This document shows positions 57,808 to 64,000 of a DNA stretch of 64,000 bases, piece by piece. The notes beneath the pieces were generated by a model that was not told the DNA's origin, made no database searches, and saw only the letters and a program-made list of their open reading frames with translations. This stretch comes from Chitinophaga qingshengii (GTDB lineage: Bacteria; Bacteroidota; Bacteroidia; Chitinophagales; Chitinophagaceae), in contig NZ_JACVFC010000007.1 in assembly GCF_014529935.1 (NCBI RefSeq), positions 124,001-188,000 on the forward strand, given 5' to 3'. The translations under genes were made by a program, and so were the position numbers. Positions within the stretch are counted from its first letter, which is position 1. Each line of letters opens with the position of its first letter.

Positions 57808-60075
57808 TCAGAGTTTAACAGTTTTGAGTCGCAGACTGTTGGACACTACGCTCACGGAGCTAAGCGCCATAGCTGCACCGGCAATCATCGGGTCGAGCAG
57901 GAAGCCGTAGGCCGGGAAGAGGATGCCTGCGGCCACCGGTATGCCGATGATATTGTAGATGAAGGCCCAGAACAGGTTCTGTTTGATGGTAGCCACTGTT
58001 TTGCCGGACAGTTTCAGTGCTTTCGGGATGCTGTTCAGATCAGAAGTGATCAGCGTCATTTTGGCTACGTCCATGGCTATATCGGAACCTTTACCCATAG
58101 CAATGCTTACGTCTGCCTGTGCCAGCGCCTGGGAGTCGTTGATACCATCGCCTACCATGGCTACGGTTTTACCCTGGTCCTGCAGTTGTTTTACAAAAGT
58201 GGCTTTGAAAGAAGGCATTACTTCCGCGGTATATTGCGTGATGCCTACCTGTTGCGCGACAGCGGCGGCGGTTTGCTGGTTATCACCGGTGAGCATGTAT
58301 ACTTCAATTCCCTGGCGTTGCAGTGCGGCGATAGCAGCAGCGGAACTTTCTTTGATGCGGTCCGCGATGGCTACTACGGCGAGTATCTGTTTGCCGCGGG
58401 CGAAGTAGATCACGGTTTTAGCCGCTGCCTGCAGGCCCTGTGCGAGGGTGACGGATTTGTTGTCTAATACAACCCCGTTTTCCTGCAGCAGTTTTTTATT
58501 ACCGGCGAAGTAAGTCTCGCCGTTGTAAGTACCTTTTACACCCTGACCGGTAACGCTTTCAAAGCTGCTGAGTGTAAGGTTATTTATGCCGGCTTGTTGC
58601 AGGTGTTGTGCAATAGCCGCTGCCAGCGGGTGTTCTGACTGTTGTTCGAGGGCATACAATACAGCCTGGTCAACGGGATGTTGCTGGTCATCTGCATAAA
58701 TCAGATCCGTCACAACAGGTTTACCTTCTGTGATGGTACCGGTTTTATCGAGGATGATGGCATTTACTTTATGGGCCAGCTCCAGGCTTTCAGCATCTTT
58801 AATCAGGATGTTGTTTTCTGCGCCTTTACCAACACCTACCATGATAGCGGTGGGCGTAGCAAGGCCCAGCGCACAAGGGCAGGCGATTACGAGCACGGTC
58901 ACGGAAGTGAGCAGTGCATGGGTGAAGGCATTATCACCGCCGAATACCATCCAGGTGATAAAGGTAAGGATAGCGATACCGATCACTACGGGAACGAATA
59001 TACCGGCAATTTTATCGACCAGTTTTTGTACCGGTGCTTTACTGCCCTGCGCTTCCTGTACCATTTTGATGATGTGGGCTAACAGGGTGTCTGCGCCTAC
59101 TTTATCGGCTTTGAAACGGAAGCTGCCTTTCTGGTTAATGGTACCGGCAAAAACGGATTCCCCTTCTTTTTTCAGCACAGGCACGGGTTCACCGGTGATC
59201 ATACTTTCATCTACATAAGAGTCGCCGCCGGTGACGGTACCATCTACCGGTATTTTTTCACCTGGTTTTACCAGCAGGACATCATTTACTTTGACAGTAG
59301 AGATAGGCACTTCGCGGGTTTCACCGGAGGCGTCTACCAGCAGTACTGTTTTGGGTTGCAGGCCAATCAGTTTTTTGATGGCCGAAGATGTATTGGATTT
59401 AGCCCTTTCTTCCAGCAATTTACCCAGGGAGATAAAGGCAATCACCACGGCGGCAGCTTCAAAATAAACGTGTGCATGCAAACCGCGCTGGTGCCAGAAA
59501 TCAGGATAGATGGTGTTGAAGGCGCTGAATATCCACGCGATACCGGTACTGAGGGCAACCAGGGTATCCATATTGGCTTTACCGTGACGGGCCTGTTTCC
59601 ATGCGTTTACGAAGAAATTACGACCCAGGAAAAATACGACAGGCGTAGCGAGCGCCATCATGATCCAGTTGCCATATGGCATGTCCATGAAAAACATACC
59701 GATGATAACGATAGGTAGCGACAGTACGGAAGCCCAGATGGTACGCTGTTTTACAGCCTGGTAATGTTGTTGCTGTGCGGCTTCTTTAATTTCGTCCTGG
59801 TTTTCTTTTTCAATCACGATATCATATCCGATGCTTCTTACCGCTTCGCGTAATTTTTCAGGTGTTACGGCAGCGGGATTGTATTCTACCCAGGCGCTTT
59901 GGTTGGCGAAGTTAACGCCTGCAGCGCTAACCCCTTCTACGGAACCCAGTGTGGATTCCACGCTGACGGCGCAGGCGGCGCAGGTCATCTCCAGTACGGG
60001 ATAGGTTTCTTTGATCAGTCCTTTATGTTGATGGCTGGAGGCCCGGGATGTATTGTTTAATGTTAAGGTGCTCAT
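57808..60075 (-). CDS. copA: Copper-translocating P1B-type ATPase CopA
   Basis: 755 residues. One N-terminal HMA domain (YPVLEMTCAACAVSVESTLG, CAAC about 33-36), then eight membrane helices. Motifs: TGEPVPV actuator, CPCALGLATPTAIM in the metal-path helix (about 397), phosphorylation site DKTGTITEGKP (about 443), SEHPLAA, and GDGINDSQALAQADVSIAMG (about 645). The last helices carry AGAAMALSSVSVVSNSLRLK (M-x2-S of copper ATPases). It pumps Cu(I) out of the cytosol. Promoter box TACCTTTG and an operator copy lie upstream. Confidence 0.96.
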   Translation of the reverse strand: MSTLTLNNTSRASSHQHKGLIKETYPVLEMTCAACAVSVESTLGSVEGVSAAGVNFANQSAWVEYNPAAVTPEKLREAVRSIGYDIVIEKENQDEIKEAAQQQHYQAVKQRTIWASVLSLPIVIIGMFFMDMPYGNWIMMALATPVVFFLGRNFFVNAWKQARHGKANMDTLVALSTGIAWIFSAFNTIYPDFWHQRGLHAHVYFEAAAVVIAFISLGKLLEERAKSNTSSAIKKLIGLQPKTVLLVDASGETREVPISTVKVNDVLLVKPGEKIPVDGTVTGGDSYVDESMITGEPVPVLKKEGESVFAGTINQKGSFRFKADKVGADTLLAHIIKMVQEAQGSKAPVQKLVDKIAGIFVPVVIGIAILTFITWMVFGGDNAFTHALLTSVTVLVIACPCALGLATPTAIMVGVGKGAENNILIKDAESLELAHKVNAIILDKTGTITEGKPVVTDLIYADDQQHPVDQAVLYALEQQSEHPLAAAIAQHLQQAGINNLTLSSFESVTGQGVKGTYNGETYFAGNKKLLQENGVVLDNKSVTLAQGLQAAAKTVIYFARGKQILAVVAIADRIKESSAAAIAALQRQGIEVYMLTGDNQQTAAAVAQQVGITQYTAEVMPSFKATFVKQLQDQGKTVAMVGDGINDSQALAQADVSIAMGKGSDIAMDVAKMTLITSDLNSIPKALKLSGKTVATIKQNLFWAFIYNIIGIPVAAGILFPAYGFLLDPMIAGAAMALSSVSVVSNSLRLKTVKL

Positions 60076-60098
60076 AGTGGTGAGTTTGTAAGTTTCGT

Positions 60099-60106
60099 CA
60101 AAGGTA
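60099..60106 (-). promoter_or_regulatory. -7 promoter box of the CopA gene (TACCTTTG)
   Basis: Exact TAnnTTTG match on the minus strand, 23 nt before the ATG at 60075 and 22 nt from operator copy B. Confidence 0.7.
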
Positions 60107-60128
60107 CCACCGGTGTGAGGCGGTATTG

Positions 60129-60159
60129 TTATATGATTAAGGGTGATTTGTATATAATT
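60129..60159. promoter_or_regulatory. Predicted AraC-type operator, copy B (before CopA)
   Basis: Half-sites TTATATGATT (60129-60138) and GTATATAATT (60150-60159), starts 21 bp apart and preceded by G. It ends one base before the AraC gene's stop codon. Confidence 0.7.
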
Positions 60160-60561
60160 TTAAGGTCGTTTGCGGGGCATTTGCTGTATGGACTGCCTGG
60201 ACTTCCGGATTTCCTTAAAATAGCCCGGATTTAAGCCCGTAATGGCCTTAAAATGGGCCGATAGTTGCCTGGCATTGTGAAATCCCAGTTTAGCGGCAAT
60301 CTGCGGCAGGGTGTCATCGGTGTAAACGAGCCACTCCTTGGTTTTCTCGATACACAGATTTTCTATATATTTTTCAAGTGTAATATCTTCAGTAGCCAGG
60401 AAAGCCTGGCAGACAGTAGCATATTCCAGCCGGAGCGATTGGCTCAGCAGTTCAGGCAGACTGAAATTTTCCGGGAACACAAAATCGCCACCGTAGATTT
60501 TTTCTGCCAGCTGTTTTACGGCCAGGGTAATGTTTTCGGGTGTGGACGTAAGCGGTTGCAT
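60160..60561 (-). CDS. Small AraC family regulator of the copper locus
   Basis: 133 residues, much shorter than typical AraC proteins. About 40 N-terminal residues precede the DNA-binding part, which has a first helical segment (ITLEKYIENLCIEKTKEWLV) and a clear second HTH (LPQIAAKLGFHNARQLSAHFKAITGLNPGYFKEIRK). No metal-binding Cys cluster or sensor domain is obvious (one Cys in VCQAFL, one in LCIEK). It is the first gene of the copper locus. Copies of a two-part repeat lie before this gene, CopA and the HMA chaperone, so it probably controls all three. Confidence 0.9.
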   Translation of the reverse strand: MQPLTSTPENITLAVKQLAEKIYGGDFVFPENFSLPELLSQSLRLEYATVCQAFLATEDITLEKYIENLCIEKTKEWLVYTDDTLPQIAAKLGFHNARQLSAHFKAITGLNPGYFKEIRKSRQSIQQMPRKRP

Positions 60562-60583
60562 GTCATCAGTTTTTTATGATGAC
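60562..60583. promoter_or_regulatory. Inverted repeat at the AraC regulator start
   Basis: GTCATCA (60562-60568) and TGATGAC (60577-60583) with an 8-base spacer, between the -7 box and the start codon. It may form a leader hairpin or hold a second regulator. Confidence 0.35.
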
Positions 60584-60590
60584 AAAATTG
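60583..60590 (-). promoter_or_regulatory. -7 box of the copper AraC promoter (CAATTTTG)
   Basis: Seven of eight match TAnnTTTG (first T is C). It is exactly 22 nt from operator copy C and 21 nt before the ATG at 60561. Confidence 0.45.
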
Positions 60591-60612
60591 GCAGACTTAG
60601 GGAGGAATATCG

Positions 60613-60643
60613 TTATACAATTACGACAAACACTTATAAAATT
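60613..60643. promoter_or_regulatory. Predicted AraC-type operator, copy C (before the AraC gene)
   Basis: Half-sites TTATACAATT (60613-60622) and TTATAAAATT (60634-60643), starts 21 bp apart and preceded by G. Implies autoregulation. Confidence 0.7.
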
Positions 60644-60658
60644 TAGACGGGCTTCCCA

Positions 60659-60682
60659 TAAAAAAGCCGGCTATAAGCCGGC
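60659..60682 (-). terminator. Terminator of the glycosyltransferase operon
   Basis: On the minus strand GCCGGC-TTATA-GCCGGC followed by TTTTTTA (60659-60665 on the plus strand as A's). It lies just after the GT2 stop. Confidence 0.85.
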
Positions 60683-60688
60683 CTGAAA

Positions 60689-61426
60689 TTAACTGCGGGA
60701 TTTTTTGTAGTCTCCTCTCGAGAAAAATTTTTCTATCAGACAATACAGCAGTATAAAGAAATACCGGCTGCCCATTTCCTTGATCTTTAGTTTGGAAACA
60801 CCATGTTTGCGGTTATGCCAACTGTTGGGTACCACGGCATAGGTATATCCTCTTACAATGGCTTTTAACGGCAGCTCCAGCGTGAGATTGAAATGATGGG
60901 AGAGCAGGGGCTGTAAACCCTGTATCGTCTCTTTTCTGTATAGTTTGAAGGCATTCGTGCAGTCGTTGTATTTAAGAGCAAGGCTATATCTGACAATAGT
61001 ATTGGCCATCCGGTTAATCACTTTTTTGACGAAAGGATAGTCTACTACTTTACCACCGTTGCTCCAGCGGGTACCGAATACACAATCATAACCTTCCTGT
61101 AGTTTTTGATAGAACTGCAGCAGGTCATCCGGAGAGTCGGAGAGGTCGGCCATCATGATGGCTACACAGTCGCCGTTAAACCGCGCCAGCCCATAACGGA
61201 TGGCGTTGCCGAAACCTCCCGGCCCATCGTTATTATAATAGACCAGGGTATTTATAGCAGTGGTCATGCCCGCGAGAATGGTCTCAGTATTGTCTTTGGA
61301 GTGATCGTTTATAACCACGATCTCATGCGGGATATTATGCTCCTTCAGTTTCGTATATAGTTGACTGATGGTTTCTTCAATGCTCCCTTCTTCATTATGC
61401 GCGGGAATGACTATACTCAGTTTCAT
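60689..61426 (-). CDS. Glycosyltransferase family 2 (DPM1-like)
   Basis: 245 residues from ATG 61426. GT-A fold: SIVIPAHNEEGSIEETISQL, VVINDHSKDNTETI (nucleotide-sugar binding), MMADLSDSPDDLLQF (DxD-like), FGTRWSNGGKVVDYP. The terminal region is basic and lacks strong membrane helices. It resembles polyprenyl-phosphate sugar synthases, which supply lipid-linked sugars to membrane glycosyltransferases such as the one encoded just upstream. The start lies inside the end of that gene (32-base overlap). Confidence 0.9.
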   Translation of the reverse strand: MKLSIVIPAHNEEGSIEETISQLYTKLKEHNIPHEIVVINDHSKDNTETILAGMTTAINTLVYYNNDGPGGFGNAIRYGLARFNGDCVAIMMADLSDSPDDLLQFYQKLQEGYDCVFGTRWSNGGKVVDYPFVKKVINRMANTIVRYSLALKYNDCTNAFKLYRKETIQGLQPLLSHHFNLTLELPLKAIVRGYTYAVVPNSWHNRKHGVSKLKIKEMGSRYFFILLYCLIEKFFSRGDYKKSRS

Positions 61427-62534
61427 CAAGGTGGATCGTCGTTTGGGATGATTGTTTTAAAAGCGTGATCAACATACCGGTGTAGTATAGCAAGAGCACG
61501 ATGCAGAACAGGGAGTCCATTAATTCCGCTACGCCGGGAAACGGTTTGCCCAGCAAACGGGTGAGGCCGCCCAGGATAATATAGGCCAGTCCCATCCGGA
61601 TACCATGCCAGGGATAACAGGTACCGATGATCATGATCACCGATAAAAAACCGATGTTCATCCGGTCAATAGACCCTGCATTGAGGGTAATGTCTACAAA
61701 AAACAGCAGTACGCTGCAACAGATCAGCAAAAGGCTGATTTTCTTTTTATAGATGGCCCACAGGTGAAGGAGCACGAACAAAGCCATCACGGCATAACGG
61801 ACCGTTTCCCAATACCGGGGCGTAAGCTGGTACACCGGCACCCAGATGGAGCTGTGTTCCGGTATGTTGGCGATGTTATCGGACAGCCGGGTTTGCATCA
61901 TGCCAAATACTTCGGGCATATAGGGAAGGAACCATATCAGGCAGGCGCCGGCAGACAACAATATGTACAAGGCGCCTCTTTTAAGGGCTGTTTTTTGAAG
62001 GCTGGTTACCTCATACAGACAAAGCGGAGCAATGAATATCCCTAATCCTTTAAAGGCAACGGACATCCCTAGCAGCACTGCGCTGAACCCCCATTTTTTC
62101 TCCCGCGCAAAGTACCAGGCACCGAGCATCAGCAGTATCTGTAAGCCTTTTTCTTCGGGAACGACGGCCCCCCAGTGTAGCAGAATAGGATTGCAGATGC
62201 CCAGCCCGCCAATCAGCAAAATATATTGCCACTGATGCTCCAGTCGCCAGTACCGGAGAATGATTTGTGCTATCAGCACTGCCAGCAGCGCGTCGAAGAA
62301 CATAAACACCAGCCGGTATAATAGCCCGTTGGCACTGGATACCGAATCGATGGCGCCATATAACAACAAGGATAGGGGAAGGTTGCTGCTGGCATAGTTA
62401 TCCCATCGTTCCTGGGTTTCGTCTACAAAGTCAAAATGGGCGACGGAGTCTGTACGCAGCGCATGGCGGAGCGCCGTGGCTTCCTGGTGTTTGTAGGGGT
62501 TCACCCCCTTACTGACCAGCTGTCCACCGTCCAT
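61395..62534 (-). CDS. Integral-membrane glycosyltransferase-like protein, N-terminus uncertain
   Basis: 379 residues, about nine membrane helices (LLYRLVFMFFDALLAVLIAQ, YILLIGGLGICNPILLHWG, FSAVLLGMSVAFKGLGIFIA, YILLSAGACLIWFLPYM, and others). The opening MDGGQLVSKGVNPYKHQEAT matches the conserved region that normally follows the first helix in GT-C sugar transferases (GT87/ALG-like), so the usual first helix and catalytic acid loop are missing. The frame stays open upstream but has no better ATG. Either the start is unusual or the gene is shortened at its 5' end. Neighbours suggest lipid-linked sugar transfer. Confidence 0.7.
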   Translation of the reverse strand: MDGGQLVSKGVNPYKHQEATALRHALRTDSVAHFDFVDETQERWDNYASSNLPLSLLLYGAIDSVSSANGLLYRLVFMFFDALLAVLIAQIILRYWRLEHQWQYILLIGGLGICNPILLHWGAVVPEEKGLQILLMLGAWYFAREKKWGFSAVLLGMSVAFKGLGIFIAPLCLYEVTSLQKTALKRGALYILLSAGACLIWFLPYMPEVFGMMQTRLSDNIANIPEHSSIWVPVYQLTPRYWETVRYAVMALFVLLHLWAIYKKKISLLLICCSVLLFFVDITLNAGSIDRMNIGFLSVIMIIGTCYPWHGIRMGLAYIILGGLTRLLGKPFPGVAELMDSLFCIVLLLYYTGMLITLLKQSSQTTIHLDETEYSHSRA

Positions 62535-62581
62535 ATAGATGCATAGGTCTATGCTGTGATGAGTGCTATTTTCATATGTTG

Positions 62582-63643
62582 TTAGAGTATGTCTTTCAGA
62601 ATTTTTTCGTTTGTACGCAGCCAGTTGAGTATGTCGGTAATCAGCTGTGCTGTGGTAATCATGGGTTGCCAGCCGATAAGTTCCCTGATCCGGCTGCTGT
62701 CGGTAATAAATGTTTTAATGTCTGCCGGCCTGGTTTCCGGTACCTGTTGAATAGGTACTTTATTGCCGGTGATTTCCCGGCAGAGCGCTGTAAGCTCCAG
62801 CAACGAGGTGCTGGATGCCCGTCCGCCGCCTACATTCAGGCATTTCCCATCCATCTGTTCCATATGATGAAGCTGGTAGTCGATGCAGTGAAACAGGTCG
62901 GCTATATGTAATACATCGCGTGTTTGTTTGCCACTGCCACCAAAGCCGATGTAGCTAAGCGGCTGTTTCCGGAAATGCCTTGCCACCCACAGGCCTACTA
63001 CGCCCTGGTCTGCCTTGCCCATCTGCCATGGACCTGACAACAATCCACATCGGTTAATGACCGTGCGGATTTGATAAAATTGCCGGTATTCCTGTATAAA
63101 ATGTTCGGCGGATAGTTTGGTGCAACCATACAGGGAGCGGTAACCATCCAATGGAAAATCTTCTGTTAATCCTTCCGGGCCAACACCTGCCAGGCTTTGT
63201 ACCGGAGATATGTCAAATCGTGTATCCGTTTCTGTGGTATGTATGTTTTCTATCTGATTGATGGGATAAATCCGGCTGGTAGAAAGGAAGATAAAATCGG
63301 CTTTATGACGGACAGCCAGATTGAGGCAATTTACCGCGCCTACCAGGTTGGTATTGAACAGGTAGTCCGGCGCAGACGTGATGCCCGCCAGTACAGAAGG
63401 TTCTGCCGAAGCCTCAATAATTACATCTACGGGTGGTAATTGGAGGAGATCTTCCGGTACACGGATATCCCCATGGAAAAAGATAACACCGGCCTCTTTT
63501 AATCTGGGGAGGTTCAGCTCTGATCCTCTTCTTTTTAGGTTGTCAAGAACATACACAGCGTAAGATGGATACTTCTCCTTTAAGGCAATAGACAGCCAGG
63601 AGCCAACAAAACCGGCCCCTCCTGTAATCAGGATGTTTTTCAT
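62582..63643 (-). CDS. NAD-dependent nucleotide-sugar epimerase/dehydratase
   Basis: 353 residues from ATG 63643 (MKNILITGGAGFVGSWLS); the frame is open further upstream but has no start signal. Extended SDR: the Rossmann motif above, VYVLDNLKRRGSELNLPRL, FFHGDIRVPEDL, VIIEASAEPSVLAG, FLSTSRIYP, YGCTKLSAEHFIQEY (Y-x-x-x-K about 180) and RTVINRCGLLSGPWQMGKAD. It is closest to CDP-tyvelose/paratose 2-epimerase-like enzymes. It feeds modified sugars to the glycosyltransferases downstream on the same strand; first gene of that cluster here. Confidence 0.92.
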   Translation of the reverse strand: MKNILITGGAGFVGSWLSIALKEKYPSYAVYVLDNLKRRGSELNLPRLKEAGVIFFHGDIRVPEDLLQLPPVDVIIEASAEPSVLAGITSAPDYLFNTNLVGAVNCLNLAVRHKADFIFLSTSRIYPINQIENIHTTETDTRFDISPVQSLAGVGPEGLTEDFPLDGYRSLYGCTKLSAEHFIQEYRQFYQIRTVINRCGLLSGPWQMGKADQGVVGLWVARHFRKQPLSYIGFGGSGKQTRDVLHIADLFHCIDYQLHHMEQMDGKCLNVGGGRASSTSLLELTALCREITGNKVPIQQVPETRPADIKTFITDSSRIRELIGWQPMITTAQLITDILNWLRTNEKILKDIL

Positions 63644-63958
63644 TGGAATATTTAGTAAATAAAGGAATGCAATTACCTGCCTGCATAAAATATGCAAGCG
63701 GATGATAGCTTTTACATGACGAACATTACATTATACTTTTTAAGTGCAACCAGATACAATAACACATGTTTACGGTGATCGGAATATTTTATATCGTACA
63801 AAACGTGGTTCGTCAGGAACTTGTTACAGGAGTGTGAAATAATTTTTATCTCTCGATAGGACAGTTGAATTCTTATTGGTGGCGGAATACGATCATAGTA
63901 TAAATACGACATAATTGAAGTGAAGCGCTGGAAAATTGTAAAATCTGCATAAAAAAAT
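63644..63958. other. Intergenic region, AT-rich
   Basis: 315 bases without a recognisable gene. The promoter of the epimerase gene should be here but no exact TAnnTTTG box was found on the minus strand. Confidence 0.4.
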
Positions 63959-63988
63959 AAACGCTTCCTGTAGAAACAGGAGGCGTTT
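63945..63988 (-). terminator. Terminator of a gene beyond the right edge
   Basis: 13-bp stem AAACGCCTCCTGT/ACAGGAAGCGTTT (one mismatch, 63959-63971 and 63976-63988, minus-strand reading) with TTCT loop. On the minus strand it is followed by a T-rich run, so it belongs to a minus-strand gene lying right of the window. Confidence 0.8.
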
Positions 63989-64000
63989 GTCGGGTTCTTA

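Noticed and set aside
1..64000. CRISPR arrays, insertion sequences, phage genes, tRNA or rRNA genes
   Set aside because: No regularly spaced repeats, transposase or integrase motifs, cloverleaf sequences or rRNA signatures were seen on reading both strands.

Overview
The window looks like a chromosomal segment of a Bacteroidota bacterium of the Chitinophaga type. Evidence: a SusC/SusD pair behind an ECF sigma factor and a FecR anti-sigma factor, many promoters with the Bacteroidetes -7 box TAnnTTTG, AraC, LytTR and HxlR regulators, TerD-type stress genes, and weak ribosome binding sites. I saw no tRNA, rRNA, insertion sequence, phage gene or CRISPR array. The left edge cuts a beta-barrel protein gene; the right edge holds the terminator of a minus-strand gene lying beyond the window.

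Layout. 1-6300: partial outer-membrane barrel, a small secreted protein, a MerR/TipAS-type regulator with a MerR-like promoter, and a large stand-alone adenylation-carrier-reductase enzyme. 6300-16760: a phosphotransferase, then sigma factor, FecR, SusC (with STN domain), SusD and two tandem secreted thioredoxin-fold proteins, which together form a cell-surface signalling and uptake locus. 17000-19000: PepD dipeptidase and a small membrane protein.

19400-32870: a large Ter (tellurite/stress) island made of two converging operons. The plus operon has two TerD proteins, three TerY-like VWA proteins, an AIM24-like protein, a PP2C phosphatase, a protein kinase-like protein and TerC. The minus operon has a HAD phosphatase, a phosphoribosyltransferase-like protein, two more TerD proteins, TelA and an unrecognised protein. 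The operons meet at a shared terminator. Upstream of the minus operon lies a TPP riboswitch with its own terminator, although no thiamine gene is in sight.

33100-53600: housekeeping and accessory genes: dodecin, universal stress protein, sugar isomerase-like protein, AraC regulator, GMC oxidoreductase, sensor kinase, HxlR regulator facing a cluster of short-chain dehydrogenases and a LytS/LytTR pair, a Cys/Met PLP enzyme, a SUKH protein with a broken SUKH-like gene nearby, a macro-domain protein, an ArsR/SRPBCC/DoxX operon with a double operator, a lactonase-family propeller, and a steroid 5-alpha-reductase-like/3-beta-HSD-like pair.

53700-60650: a copper-handling locus, all on the minus strand: AraC regulator, CopA P-type ATPase, ferredoxin reductase-like protein, HMA metallochaperone, DUF3347-like protein and a multicopper oxidase with an extra C-terminal barrel-like domain. 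Three promoters here carry the same two-part repeat (half-sites 21 bp apart) at exactly the same distance (22 nt) from the -7 box, which I read as the operator of the AraC regulator. 60690-63650: a sugar-lipid glycosylation cluster (GT2, integral-membrane glycosyltransferase, nucleotide-sugar epimerase).

The most interesting signals are the repeated copper operator, the orphan TPP riboswitch in front of Ter genes, and the composition of the Ter island.
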